From NCBI GenBank assembly GCA_015680685.1, contig MNCI01024064.1, forward strand, positions 82,271-146,270: 64,000 nt of DNA, written 5' to 3'. Shown here one piece after another: positions 47,800 through 60,684 of the stretch. The position numbers and the translations under genes are program-made. This stretch comes from Gnetum montanum. Its lineage: Eukaryota; Streptophyta; Gnetopsida; Gnetales; Gnetaceae. The notes under the pieces were generated by a model that searched no databases, had not been told where the DNA came from, and saw only the letters and a program-made list of their open reading frames with translations. Each line of letters begins with the position of its first letter. Position 1 is the stretch's first letter.

Positions 47800-50133
47800 T
47801 GTCGTTTGCGTTCAGTGGATCCTTATACACGTGCAACACTTGGTTTTATGGATGCGTTGGACTACTACCATCTAATTTTAAATGACCCTCGTCGATCATG
47901 TGTTGAATATCATCCTTCAATGCCTAGCAGTAATCTGTTTCGTAACCACACAGCTAGTGGTAGTCACAGAAATGGTCCAGCTTGAAAGATCTCGAAACTG
48001 GTGGTTCGTTAGGTAGGGCTAGAGAAGGGTTCTTCAGCAGTTCACAATGACGTCTGTGATGCTTTAGATCTTTTTCAGATACCCTTTTGGGTTGCATATA
48101 TCCTGCCCCTAACAATTGCTTCAACAGTTCTGAATGTTTTACAGGCAAGGCTGTATACTTTGAGCAATCTTTACGATCAAAGTTTTGTTTTGGCTGGGGG
48201 GCCCTTCAGGGGCAACTGTGTCTTGGCTAGTGTTTCCCGAGCTAGCTGTGGTCTTAGGAGGCATTGCAGGTTCCTTCTTGTTCTTGTTTTTTATGCCCTC
48301 AGCCAGCGTAGCTACTGTCGTTATCGTCACTTTACCTTTGTCTTTGCCCTTGTTGTGAGCATTCTTGTAGGTGACATACACCGAGTCTTTGCTGGCCTCC
48401 GTAGCATCTTGGATGTTTTTAGTTTGGGCAAAGGCCTGATGTAAAGAGTTGGGGAAAAGATAGTACAGCTTTGACTTGATAAAGTCATTGACTGCTCCTT
48501 TGAAGATAGCCAGTAGATGTGATTCCACGATTGCCTCATATATTTCATTCAAGGTAGCACTCCAATGCTCTATGAACTTGTGGATGGGTTTGAGTGGATC
48601 TTGTTTCACCCCCATGAGCTGATCCAACGTGAATTTTGGCTTTAAATTGTATTTAAAGCAGGTCACGAATTGTGTCAGAAGCTCTTCCAAGGTTGATATT
48701 GAAGAGCGTGGGAGGGCTCGATACCAATCCAAAGCTTTCCCTGTTAAAGACATAGCAAAGACTCAAATAATTGTGTGAGGCCACTATTGTAACAACAAGG
48801 ATTTGGACCTAAAAGTGACCAAGTGACCGTTGGGATCTCCCTCCCCATTATACTTGGTAAAATGAGGCAAGGACATCCCAGGTGGCAACGACAACATAGG
48901 GACCACTGAGCTAATAGGATCATCTTGTTAGAAGTCCATCATCTATATAGTGTATGAGCCAGCGGCCTTAAGATGCCTAACCTCCTCAGTGAGGGTTTGA
49001 ATAAGTAGGAAGGCCTGGTCTAAACCTGTTGAAGAAGATGTCCATGCAGGAGGAGCAAGGGGCTGGCTTGGAAAAGCTGCACCAGAGAGTGGAAATGGTG
49101 GAATGGCTTGTTTGGCAGATGGTGGGGCGGGGATCCCTACAGGAAGGGGGGCCTGTGAAGACCACCACCCACTAGTTTATAAAGAGACGTTAGCTTCCTC
49201 CTGCTGCACAGGATAAGAATAGGGATATTGTGGGACCACCTGTGGAACTTCCGTTGCGGGTGCAACCGAGGGCTGCACACCATATACGACAGACTGGTTG
49301 TGTTACGTTACGGGGTTGGCCCACTGACTCGCGGTAGGATATTGGACGTATGTTTGTGGTTGAACAGTGGCTATGATTGGTTGGGTTGGAGGGGGTGGAA
49401 GCGATAAAGTCTGCGCTGGGTGAGTTGTGGATATGGTGTGAGGTTGGATTTGAGGGATGAAATGGGGCACGGTGGTCGCTGGAACCACTACCGCAATGCT
49501 GAGTACACGTGGTGATTAAACCACCCGCATGTTATTGTGGGGTATTTGTACTTGCAGCCCAGATGGCTGCATAGTGGCTTGTGGAATGACAGGGATATGA
49601 ATTTTTGTGGTCATGGCTAGGTTAATAGGGGTGGCTTCTCCGTTGATCAGGAATGACAGATTGACGTAAGTATGGGGGCTCAGAGTGTGGTAGGAATGCT
49701 CAGACTGGGCGGCAAACTCATCATCTTCTTCCACCCCATTCTGGCTTTCTGTCATAGCTTGTGTAGCCTGGCTCTTGGCCATGACCAACTGCGTTATAAT
49801 TTTATGTTGATGTTCGGTCAAAGGAATGATGTCGTAGGCTGTTGGGGTGAAATCCTGACCCCCTCGATGGATCATTTTGAAATTCTGCTTTGCCTCGATT
49901 TGGGCTCAGCTAAGGGTAAGCTTTGCCTGGATCTTGATGTAGATGAATTTTTATTCCTCAGGGGTTATGATGGTAAACACAGGGTCTATTTCCTGAAGTC
50001 TTAATGACTGACGCAATGGTCCTTGAGGTCCTGCTACGCTAGGAGCTGACCTGGTGACAGTGATAGGGTTCATAGATGTGGCACCCAAATCAGCAGGGAC
50101 CATGGCAGTTGTGGCTGTGTAAAATGAATCCAT
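47800..50133 (-). pseudogene. Gag of element D
   Basis: The start at 50133 is the first ATG after the leader. Order: LRQSLRLQEIDPVF, DFTPTAYDIIPLTEHQHK, an acidic patch with EEDDEFAAQSEH, a proline/glutamine-rich region (49010-49600), DQAFLLIQTLTEEVRHLK, capsid domain with PLPHFTKYNGEGDPNGHLV and KALDWYRALPRSS (48139-48900), a lysine-rich segment (48290-48400) and the knuckle-like FCDYH...CGYETDYC (47935-47975). Stops near 49954, 49915 and 49517 and a frameshift near 48140 interrupt it. It would form the virus-like particle. Confidence 0.9.
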
Positions 50134-50358
50134 TGATCAAGGAAATTAACGATAACTAATGACTGGATTTGAAGGATGCCTGGCAACAAGATCGCTAATA
50201 GGCTTTCTACCCTGTAGGATTCGAAAGGAATCGTTCATGTGACTGATCTACACCACATGATTTGCTATAAACTTCCATAGAGGTATTACGTCTACGATTT
50301 AGGGCTACCCAAAAAATATGGATTGGAGGTTCAAGCCCTCCTTCTAGTAGTAGAAAAC
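50134..50358 (-). other. Leader of element D with primer-site-like motif
   Basis: Minus-strand start GTTTTCTACTACTAGAAGGA aligns with the first bases after the 5' LTR of B and with A. Primer tRNA not identified. Confidence 0.55.
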
Positions 50359-51772
50359 TGTAATGACAGAAAATGTCGACAGCTGGAAAATGCCAAACAA
50401 AATTCCATGTACACAGTCTTGACCACGGATCCATGCGAGGGCTATGCTGGAAAAATGAATCCATGGTGCCCTGAATGGTCTTGTCGATCAGACAGGGACT
50501 TACTAATCAGTAAAATCGATTTAATATTATAAATATTTCATGGAGTGATTTGGTTTGATAAATTGTAGAAGGAGAGAAAACTATGTAGATAAAGTTACAA
50601 CAACGATGATAACGTTAACGCGGTGAATTCGAATCAGATTTAGCGAGGTACGTGATTACAGGATCCAGACTTTGACCCAAAGGAGAAGTTTAAGTATTTC
50701 ATACACAAAGTTACAATAAGAAGATTCTGATTACCTTGTGCAAAACATACACAAAATAACAAGGAAAATTTTCTTACAACAAATGCAGAATGGAGCTTTG
50801 TCTACCTCAGAAATCACAGATGGAATACAAGGAAGGTCAAGCTCAAACACCTATCAATCAACTGCATCTGATTAATAGATCTTGTCAACTTCACCATATG
50901 ATCTCTGGATATTTTATCTATCCTTTTTACTTTGGGTAGATGCTACTCAAAGCTGCCGAAGATCACCGATGAGAAAGCTATGTTTTCGCCAAAGAGATAT
51001 GATCGCCTCTGCTGCCGATGCTTGAAGACTATCTCTTGTGTCTGTTCGGAGATGATAACTACTCAGATGCTTAGAAAATGCCCTTGCCTCTTTTATTTGC
51101 CTTCCCTGTATCTTTATCAACTGGATTATTTATAGGCTGTGATGTCCTGTGGAAAAGGTGCAACCCTGATGACGTGTGTCCTGAACTTTCTGATACCGTT
51201 GACTTGACTAACTGACTCCATCACATCAAATGGAAACATACGTTGTTTGCACTTTTGCTGAAGCTGCTTCATGATTACACGCAATACGCTCATCAGCATA
51301 TTGCACGTGTGGATAACAAATGTGTAATTGCTTTGATCAGCTTTACGTTGTATCACATTTGTTTACGCTGCGTTGCGTGGTGGCGCGTAACAAAGCATGA
51401 CAATGATGCGTCAAGCTATTTTACTCTCATTTATGTAGCAGAGCATAGTGAAGTGTAAAATGACCAAATTGATGACAAATTATGCGAGTGTACGCTACAT
51501 AGCATAACTAGCATAAAATGATTAGTCTGTGAAAAAGAAGAGCTGATTTTTCGCACGTTTTACGCTAAGCATCATCACGCAATATTGCGTAATGTAGCGT
51601 AACAATAGAAAACATAGTAAAATCTGGGATCTACAAAGGAAATTGAAGACTTGATGCTATGCGCCTCTTTGTCTTGCTCTGCCTTATTCTCCCTTCTAGA
51701 ATTCTGACATGTGCTTTCGCCTGAATCGCGAATCTTTGCCTGAGGCCGACTTGCAATTTTCACGGTGTTTCA
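50359..51772 (-). repeat. 5' LTR of element D
   Basis: Ends TGTAATGACA...CACGGTGTTTCA on the plus strand; partner of 34731-36143. TATA box on the minus strand at 51127-51134. Confidence 0.97.
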
Positions 51773-51777
51773 ATATG
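51773..51777 (-). repeat. Target-site duplication of element D, right copy
   Basis: atatg, equal to 34726-34730. Confidence 0.9.
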
Positions 51778-52605
51778 AAGCATGTTTTCCCTTAACTGGA
51801 TTGACTTAGGAGGTAAAGATTTCTACTAGGTATTATCATGTTCAATGAATGTGCAGGGAAATAAGTACAACGTTTTCCTGTCACTCATGATCTGGTACAC
51901 ATAAAAATCATTATGAAATGCTTGCAAATAAATTTGAGGGTCATTATTGATATGTTCCTGATAGAAAGGTACATCAATCATGTTAATGCATTTGATCTTA
52001 CTAGCTATAATGTACTACCTTGGAATGTAGATAGCCTTGTTCAACTTTTGGTAATCACCCTAACCAAATAGGGAAGCACTATAATTACCACCATCTCTAA
52101 TGAGATGGAGCTACTAAAATTGGGAAATGGGATTATTGTCACTAGCTCCTCCTTTTTCTTTATAGTTATGCAACTAGGAAACTTTATGTGGAGTCTTCTT
52201 TTTCCCCTTTGGATTATGATTCTCATCATCATCATCATCAAAGTATCCATCCTCAAGGGTCATATGTTGTTGTTGCTTCTTTTTAACCAAATGATCACAA
52301 AGTTCTTGTCTTTGATCATACTTGTTCTTCTCCATGCTGGACTTTAGGACCTTGTAAAATTGTAAATCATCCAAAAGGCCTAGATTAGTTAAATTCTCTA
52401 TGAGACCTACATGGGTAACCTTACTTGGTTCCTTGAAAAATTATTCATGCATATCTCTCCACCTTTCTTTTTTACCTTGGTGGTAAACTAGGACCACTAG
52501 GGATTTAGAATTGTCCACCATGTTTGCAAACACAACTTGGACCATCTTTTGCTTTTTGGAACCATCATTGCTAGGGGTTCTCACATCTTCAACATTGTCC
52601 ACCAT
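51778..52605 (-). pseudogene. Element E: start of decayed gag-like gene
   Basis: ATG at 52605 is the first after the PBS-like site. Translation: MVDNVEDVRTP, lysine-rich start, VVFANMVDN, YHQGKKERWRDMHE, THVGLIENLTNLGLLDDLQF, EKNKYDQRQELCDHL, an acidic DDDDDEN run followed by KGKKKTPHKV, then a part with several stops. The family is not recognised by me; a first ORF of a retroelement is inferred from position. Interrupted by D, it continues at 34725 and below. Confidence 0.55.
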
Positions 52606-52696
52606 TCATTTGTAAGTTTAAATTTGCACCAAAAATACTTAGAAAAACACACTTTTTGAAAATAAAATTCAAGCACTTGTATCTATTTACAATGTG

Positions 52697-54330
52697 CATT
52701 CCCTAGCAACGGTGTCAGTGATAGGGGTTCCATCTAGCTAAAACTATAAGAAGTGTATCAATTGGTATGCATGGCGAACAAGTTGTTAGCACCAAGAAGA
52801 AGCATAAGTGAATCAAATAGTTTACTTGTGTATTGTCATTGCATCTTATAAATTATAAAAAATATTATAATACACATTATAAATGTGATACAAACTAATC
52901 CATGTTACCAATGGGGGAGATGGAGATCTTTATAATTTTATAATTTTTATGTATTTTTTCTTTAATAATTAAACAATAAATAAAACACACTTGCTATAAT
53001 CCCTTGTGGAATAGGCACAACACTCACATGTCTAATAGAATTAAAGGCACAGTTTCACTGCAATCCCCAAGGGATAAATTCAATACCAATCACACACATA
53101 CATGTGTCACAATTCTCAATGTAACATGTGCAACACTAACACAGATGAGAAATAAATAAATTACTTCTCAATTGCATTCTTGATGGCTGAATGCCATGCT
53201 GTATAGATACAACCTTGTCAGAAAAGGTAGAATCATTGAAGGTCCACATAATTAACTAATTAATAATTAATTAATAAAATATATAATGATAAAGGATAAT
53301 TATTTAGATCCACAATCCTCCTCCCATGAGGCAGGGTCTTGGGAAGGTTGGTGGATGAGTAAAATCTAACCTTCTCAAGTGGTTACACCTAGGCTTGAAC
53401 CAAGGTCTTCAACTTGAGAAAAAGGCCCCTTATCATTTCTCTAAATTACAATCCTTGAAATTAAAAATAATATTTTTATATAATTAATTAATTAATTAAT
53501 GATGTTCCATGAAGTTTATAGTTTTGGTATTTTATTGTTTAGTGCACATTGATATCAAATAGGAAAATGGAAAATCATGGGCTTTATTTCTTGCACCAAC
53601 ACTCAAGTCTATGTGAGCAAATGATTCTAGGGTATGAAAACATGGTATCACTCTGGCATATTCTTGGTGCATGGTGAATTGATTACTAAAAACATGGAAT
53701 GAGAGTAATAAAGAAAATGCACACTTACCCAAGGAAGAAGAAGTTATTCACAAGAAATGTCAAAGGAAAACTTGTCAACTAAATGTACCTTTTGAGCTCT
53801 CACCTTTGGATATTTATAGATTTTGCAATCAAGTACATTAGTACACTAGTACACTAAGTGAGGTGAGACCCAAATTATGATAGCACATCAAGTACATTAG
53901 GGAACTAGGTAAGGTGACATCAAAAGTGCAATAGTGTACTAGGTGCAACAACACACAAGGCACACTAGTGAACTTCATAACAACTTTAAACCATAAGTTT
54001 AAGTGCACACAAATATTTTAATGAATCTAGGATTTCACAAAGATATGAAATTACCACTCAATGCCAAACTAGACCTAGAATAGAAGAGCTTGTGGTATCA
54101 CTAATGAAACTGTTTCTTTTCTATGTTCACCTCTCCTCTCTACATACTCAACAATGCCCTTCTTGCTAAGATGGTGGGCATGTAGGGGGTTTAAGGTTGG
54201 ATAGTGGATATAAGATATTAAGCCAATGTAAACATATATATGGGTAGGGTTGGATAGTGGTGCTTATGACCAAATCCATGGTGGGTGTATGCAAATTAAA
54301 TAAATAATGAAACCCATCAATTCAAGGTAT
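52697..54330 (-). repeat. Element E: PBS and LTR (right limit uncertain)
   Basis: On the minus strand TGACACCGTTGCTAGGGAA (52699-52718) resembles the common plant primer site TGGCGCCGTTGCCGGGGA after C-to-T and G-to-A changes. The LTR would begin at 52719 (plus TGATAGGGGTTCC). A TATA box on the minus strand lies at 53811-53818. Between are a TAATTAATTAA microsatellite (53480-53500) and AT-rich DNA. I cannot fix the outer end; 54330 is only where resemblance to LTR-like sequence fades. Confidence 0.5.
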
Positions 54331-54429
54331 GGGGAAAAATATATATTATTAATCAAATGATTATTTAATGATCCTTAAAAATGCTACATGCTTCATAGAA
54401 TTCACAATAATCAAATGCATCATCCACCT

Positions 54430-55185
54430 AATTTCTAACTGTGAGTTTAGGTGAATTGACTATCCTAAGGGCCAAAGGCTTCTAATTATAATTCATGTGG
54501 GTTAATTTTATGGAAAGCAAATATACATACATGATCACACATATTTTCTTTCTTTCTTTTTAGAAAAATAAAATAATATGATTCCTAAAAAATAAATGGG
54601 GTTAGCACATTGTAGAAAAAACAAATAAACAATATTCAGTTTGCATGAAAATAAAATCTAACTATCACAAAATGTACAAACATTTATGTAATGAAAGACT
54701 TACTCCAAGGACACCTCCAACATTCCAAGATGTCATATTCCCATCATATAAATGATAGAAGTAACTATGCATCTCAAGTGTATTTTAAATGTTAATTAAG
54801 AACTAGATCACATCATAAAATAGAGAGAGTTACAATAGTTAGGGTATGTTTTTGATAGGATAATTAGCCAATTCTTTCCTCTCTTTTTAGACATCCAAAA
54901 TTTGACAAAAAAAATATAAAAGTAGGTCATAAATTTTTAGCAAAAAAATTTTGTATTTAGGGAAGATTGAGGGTTTGAAAATAAATCTAAGGTTATAATC
55001 TAGATAACTCATGGGAATTGGGATTCAACAAGGTTATATTTTCTTTTCTTTTGATTTATTTTTCTTTCAACCTATGGCATATTTCATGCTCTACAATATT
55101 AGTCATTTGGAGATAGAATCTTGGGAAAAGATTATCTTTCATGATTCTACTATGCATTGCATCAGGTAAATGCCCTAGCATTTGC
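54430..55185 (+). repeat. Inverted repeat, left arm
   Basis: Degenerate reverse-complement match to 60685-61412. Shared words include GTTTAGGTGAATT at the outer edge, GACTTACTCCAAGGA, ATAATTAGCCAAT and TGCTCTACAATAT. No coding frame. It could be two copies of one element in opposite orientation. Confidence 0.65.
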
Positions 55186-57247
55186 AAAATCTAGAAAATA
55201 ATTCATCAATGAGATCTGACAAGATTTTACAACCAACTACAAACCTAATGCTAACCCTACTCCTTTTTTATTTGATCTCAGGACTAGCATTGGTGGAGCT
55301 GAAATGTGAAAAATAGTTAAAATGAAAAAAATAAATTAGAAACCTTTATAGCTTATAAATTAAAAAATTATTTAAAACAAGACAAAAAGGTAGGGCCATA
55401 AGAAAAGTCAATGTGGGATGGTGATGTATGCTCTATGACATGCTTATGATGACATCTATTTTATTTATATGAAAATTATCTACTTCATATTAATGGCTAA
55501 AAATGAACAAATGAATCATTGAATAGGGGGACATGTGACTCTTTCATGTATTGTCAATCTCACATGTCCACACTTTCATGAGAGATTACTTTTCCAAGTC
55601 AAGTAGCAATGATGCCATGAGTAAAAAGGGATTTTTAAAGAATGACTTATCTAATCTTTTCCTATTGTGTAAAAGTTTTTCCATAAGAATTTACCCAATC
55701 CTTAGGATCTTTTCCATCCTATAAATAGAGGGGATGTTTCCTCTAATTTTCACTTTTGCCAAGCAAGGGGAGGCTATGCAAGTTGGAGGGGTGAGGAGTT
55801 TAGTATAGGAGAGGGAAAGTGGTTATTTATTTCTTGTTTTCAGCCATCTTTTAGGCTATCTTGAGTATTCTTGTGGGATCTTGGGAGGTTAATTTTTCTA
55901 ATGCTATTTAACGCTTTTGTGGCTATTTTTTTGGAAATTATTTGGCTTGTTCAAGGGATAGTTTTGTTTGATTTTGTCGAAGGATTTTAGTAGCATCTTG
56001 CACTTGTAGTTTGAAGCTAATTTCTTGAGTCTACTAATTAAACAACAATCAAAACTTGAGGTGTCTTCTCCCTCCCCAAATTGGTTAATTTCAAATTAAA
56101 AGGTATGTATTTCAAATCATTATTGTAAAAAAAATTTAGTAGGTGTTTGAGGTTGTATTGGCTTTGACAAGTGAGGATTATTTCATGAGGAAATGTGGGA
56201 TTTTTTTTTGAGTTGTGATTTATGTATGGATTTTCTCATATGTCTTCAATCGTATTTTTGGTATTCATGTTTTAGGCTTATGAGTTGGCATTTTCTTTGT
56301 GTCATGTGCATTTTTTATTTCATGTTTTTTAGGCTTAATTTTTTGAAAGTGAAATAACCTCCATCACTTTATTCAAGGTTGGTGATCACTTATGTGGGCT
56401 ACAAGCGCTTAGTTCTTGGAGGTTCTTGATGGCATTAGCCCTCACCACTTTATCCAACCATGGTGTTTTTTGTGTGTGGACTACAAGATATTGTAGGGTC
56501 AAAGAGACTTAGTGTATTATAGCTAGATGGCAAAGGGTCCATTGAGTACTAATTTAAAAATTAGAAATAATGTATGCATATTGAGGATTTTTTGTGTTTT
56601 TTTTTGTTAAGTGCATGTTTTTTTTTTGATAATTTTGGATCAATTTTAAATGGTTTTTAATAAATTTATCATGTTCCAAATTATTGTTAAATGATCCTTT
56701 GTTCAATCCTACACTTCTCTCAATGTGAAAACATGAGAGGCTCAAAAATTTATTAATGAAGATGTCAAAGATTGAAACTATGTTAATATATAATGATGTT
56801 GAAACTTAGAACATATTAGATTTTATTGTACTTTATTGTTTGCATATTGCACATGAGCATGTGGGCTTTTGTTTAATTTTTTGCTTCATAAAATTAGAAA
56901 TTTGGTTGTTTAATAATACTTGGCCCTAGTATAGAGATAGTTTTTCTTACTTTTTTCATTTTTTGGAGGAAATGTGGTTATAAATTAATCAAAAAAAATA
57001 TGTACAATAGTGAGGTACCCCCAAAAATAAGTAGAAGAGCCTCCCCTCAACTCCCATAAACTAGACCCTTTTGTAATTAAGGGGGATCTAATTTAGTTGA
57101 ATTTCAAAATTGGATGGTAGGTCCACCCCTCAAGACCTCCAATTGACTAATCCATCAATCACAAAAATTTAGAAAATAGCCTAAAATAATCAAAATATAA
57201 ACAAAGCAGTAGACAACTTCCCAACCAACCCCACTCTAGAGAAAAAA
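55186..57247. other. AT-rich region with TATA-like box
   Basis: No supported gene. CCTATAAATAGAGGGGATG at 55718-55736 on the plus strand looks like a core promoter, followed by a T-rich stretch; an old solo LTR is possible but no partner or ends were found. The rest is A/T-rich with short homopolymers. Confidence 0.35.
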
Positions 57248-58082
57248 CTAAATATGGAATGGTAGTCTTGTATAGTGACAGTAGTTCCATTCGTAAATAT
57301 GAACTGCATCTAGCACCACTTTGTGGCACTTAGTGTCAATGAAAGTTACTACTTCCTGGAACTCTTTGAAAGTAGCCATTTTTCTTACATCTTTCATAGT
57401 GTTTTCCTCCCCTTCTAGGTGAAGCTCCTTACCTTGGCACTGGATGTGCCTTCTCAATGCTCCCTAGGGTTCATTGTGCCCAATGTTCATGATGACATAT
57501 GGGTAGTGCCCCTCTCAAAGCTACAAATGAGCACTAATTTCATGATTTTGATCAATCTATTGTTGTATCAGCATCTCCTGCTACACCTCATCCTCCTTAA
57601 ATTTCCATTCCTCCCTCTCCCTCTCTTCTTTGAGTTGGGCCTCCTCTTGTACATTGTCATGGAGCTTTTGCTTGAGCTTGTCTTCCAGATCATGCAAGGT
57701 CACTAGCTTCACTAGATTGTGGTAGATCCTCTCCACCTTGGCTGCCTCCTTATAATTTTTCATTAGATGTTTTAGGATTTTCTGAAACTCCTCCTCCTAC
57801 TCCCTCATCCATGGCTCCCAAAAAGCATGCTCCTCTACCCAAATTCCCTCCATTGTCTTTGGTTCAATTACTTTGCTTGAGAACTCTAAGATCCCCTAAA
57901 CTATAGCCCTTAGCTCTAGCCCTTCTTCCAACATAGCTAGCATAGCGGTTGCTTGCTATTGTTGCAATGGCTCCCACTTAGTCACCCCTAAGACCCTCCA
58001 ATTTGGAACCATCCTTAAAACTTTCTCCTTTGACCCACTTGAATTATAGAAATGGCCACCAATGAGGGCAAGCCACACCATA
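57248..58082 (-). pseudogene. Coiled-coil reading frame downstream of LINE copy 1
   Basis: Minus-strand frame: GGHFYNSSGSKEKVLRMVPN, NWRVLGVTKWEPLQ, then a long charged helix (KHLMKNYKEAAKVERIYHNL, DLEDKLKQKLHDN, AQLKEEREREEWKFKE) and a C-terminal part MATFKEFQEVVTFIDTKCHK ending at TAG 57248. About five in-frame stops. The C terminus aligns with the frame at 61760-62543. Coiled coil; function unknown. Confidence 0.55.
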
Positions 58083-58559
58083 TCTTACATCAACCATACA
58101 TAGCCCTAAAATGAGGAGCCTAGGGATCATAGGGGGACCCTAGGTGATGATCTCATCACCATCCCTCCTCCTTCACCCCTACCAAAGGACCAAAATGAGC
58201 CTCGAATGTGTCTCTGTATGCCTCCAATGTTGAACTAGTAGAAAGTACCAAAGACAATCCAACATATATCCCCTCTAGAGATAGCACATGAAGCTAAAAT
58301 ACACATCAAGTAGCTTCCATGTGTTACTAGAATGGATAAAAATCTTGTCCACTATAACTACTACATCCTACTAGAGGGTGTCCAACACTAACTTGGGAAC
58401 CTACCCACTATTTGTCTTGGGCATGGGCCGTATGAAAAAATCCCAAATGGCTTGTAGCCCTCTCCACCACAAAGGAATCTCCTCCCCTTAAATTGGCACA
58501 TAAAAGTAGCAAGTAATTACCATCTTAGTGATGTCAATCTTCACCCTTGAAACAATGTG

Positions 58560-60540
58560 ATATCCTTGAGCTAGTCATGAAGAATAGCCCTTCGTCAAGG
58601 TCAAGGTCCCCATAGATTATCTCTAACACCTCCACCCGACCAATCTGGGCCACCAATTCCAAAGCATAGTATTATCCATATACTTAGCACAAGATGGCTC
58701 ATATGTTAAACTTACTCCCATTGCACTATGCACCTCCCTCTAAAGTCAAAGACCTTTAGCCACAAGTTGTGCTAGAACCGATGGAGTAATCCCTCTAAAA
58801 ATTAGGTAATTCTGCATTTTCTACAATTTCTATAGGATGGCCATTGCACATGAGTCTCCATCTAACATAATCAACTACAAAATTTGCATCACCCACCACA
58901 CCCTCATCGAATAAGTACACTCCTAAATGAAATGTGCCACCTTATCCTCCCATAACATGCACATGGGACATGTGGCATCTACCCTCATCCTGCAGCTCCG
59001 TAAAACATGTGACATGGAAATGGTAGCATGGCCAACTAACCATAGGAACATTTTAATTTTTTGGAAAGCTTTCCCTACTATAATTTCCACAACACCATGA
59101 CTATGGGATATTTATGTCTAATAATCTACCTAGGGTACACATTAAGGAGTTCCAATGGAAACATCCCCTGCACATGCTAAACTAATACATACCAAACATT
59201 TGAGTCATGATGGGGTGCCTTCCACTATTAGTATTTATGTTGCATGATGCAAATTCATTACACCGGATATTGGCCTTAGTCACACAGATGTCTAACCCAT
59301 CCCTAAAGCCTCATGGAAATTACTTCCACGAAATAAAGTATGTCAAGTCCCCTTTCATACCTTGATCTAGTGACAATGTCTCATGTAACAAGAGGAAACT
59401 AACCATCCCCTTCACCCTGAACCACATAAAAGCCCAAACTAGTTGATCGATTTTCTATGTAACCTCTATTGGAGGAGAGATGGTTGACAACAAAAAATGA
59501 GCCATAGCTAAAAGAACCAACAAAGCTAGAATCAACTACCTTACATGAGAAAGGAATCAAGTAGTCCAATTACTAACCTTCTCCTTTATCCACCAAATAA
59601 GTTTGCCCAAAGCTTTCCTCCAATGCCAATCATACAGGGAAAGCCCAAGGTAGGTATCTTCCCTAGAGCTTGGTAGCACCCCCAAAAACTGTACAATTCT
59701 CCTCATAACAGTCAACTCTACATTAAGTAGATGTATCATATATTTATCCTAGTTAATCTCTAGCCCCACTTCCTTCATCATTCTCTGAACAGCCTGATTA
59801 ATTACCCATACGTAAGGAACAACAACTCTAGAGAAAAGAATGGTATCATCATTGTAATGTTCCACTAGGCAACTCACACCCCTGACCTACAAGCCTCCAA
59901 TCCCTTCTATCAGAAAATATGTACAAATCACATCCATATCCAAAACGAATGGGTAGGATGACAAGCGATCCCCCTATTACAACCCCTTTCCCAAGAATGA
60001 AAAACCCCAAAGCCTCCCCTCTAGATCCAAAGAAAAGGCTCTCGGTTGCTGAATATGCAGGCATAAATTCATAATATGTAGATGAAAACCTTTCCAAAAA
60101 ATGATTTCCTATAGAGCACTCTAGAAAAACATGTCATATGCTTTATAGATATCCAATTTCAAACACATACCTTAATATTTGACCATGAGTAGTGATTGTA
60201 TCACCTCTTGAACTAGGATAGTTTGGTCCTATAAATATATGCATTCACAAAACTTTCCTATTGTTACGCAACTAGCCAATGCATTAGAGGCACTAGCCAG
60301 GCCACCAACACCTTTGTGAACAACTGAAGTAGAATATTACATACACCAATACACTAGAGATGTATAGGGATTGAGGGATTATTCATTTTTGGTATAAGAA
60401 CTAGGTGAGAGTAGTTGATTTCTCTTTGAACTTTCCCCTAATATAGCATGACATTAAAAGCATTTAAAATATTTTTTTCCATCACATCAATGAAGGTTTG
60501 GAATAACTTTAGTGGCCACTCATCAGGACCAAGCTTTTTT
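58560..60540 (-). pseudogene. LINE copy 1: reverse transcriptase and zf-RVT region
   Basis: Non-LTR reverse transcriptase in pieces across frames. In order on the minus strand: GPDEWPLKLFQ (fingers), HLVLIPKMNN, DIYKAYD-like segment, GFFILGKG region, YNDDTILFSR (the catalytic box, near 59845), LGVLPSSREDTYLGLSLYDW with KALGKLIWWIKEKVSNW (59557-59680), then the CPMCMLWEDKVAHFI zinc-finger-like segment (near 58960). Heavily frameshifted; 5' part (endonuclease) not seen. Confidence 0.75.
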
Positions 60541-60684
60541 TGTTACTATCTAGCATTTACTATTTTCTAATTTCTCAAGTAATGGTAAAAATGAAAATGT
60601 CAACCATCACACATAGAATATTCCTCTAATTCTCTTATTGTTTAAGGGAATTTAGAGACTTTTTGCTCTATGTTATAGCATGAA

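Larger units (their letters stand above)
34731..51772 (-). mobile_element. Element D: complete Tat-like retrotransposon with antisense gene, best preserved
   Basis: Flanked by atatg duplications and LTRs of 1413 and 1414 bp. Minus-strand order: 5' LTR (50359-51772), leader, gag, protease, degenerate tract, antisense gene (plus strand 41677-45708), RT, RNase H, second RNase H, integrase, tract, 3' untranslated DNA, polypurine tract, 3' LTR. The LTRs are very similar; most differences I see are C-to-T or G-to-A, many at CpG, as expected of methylated DNA. It is the youngest complete element here. Confidence 0.97.

Noticed and set aside
52041-52374. Plus-strand frame rich in leucine and isoleucine as a membrane protein
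   Set aside because: It is the complement of the acidic/lysine-rich coding of element E; the GAT/GAA repeat read backwards gives a false hydrophobic run.
55718-55830. Promoter of a host gene
   Set aside because: TATA-like box is convincing but no coding sequence follows within 1.5 kb; kept only as a possible LTR remnant.
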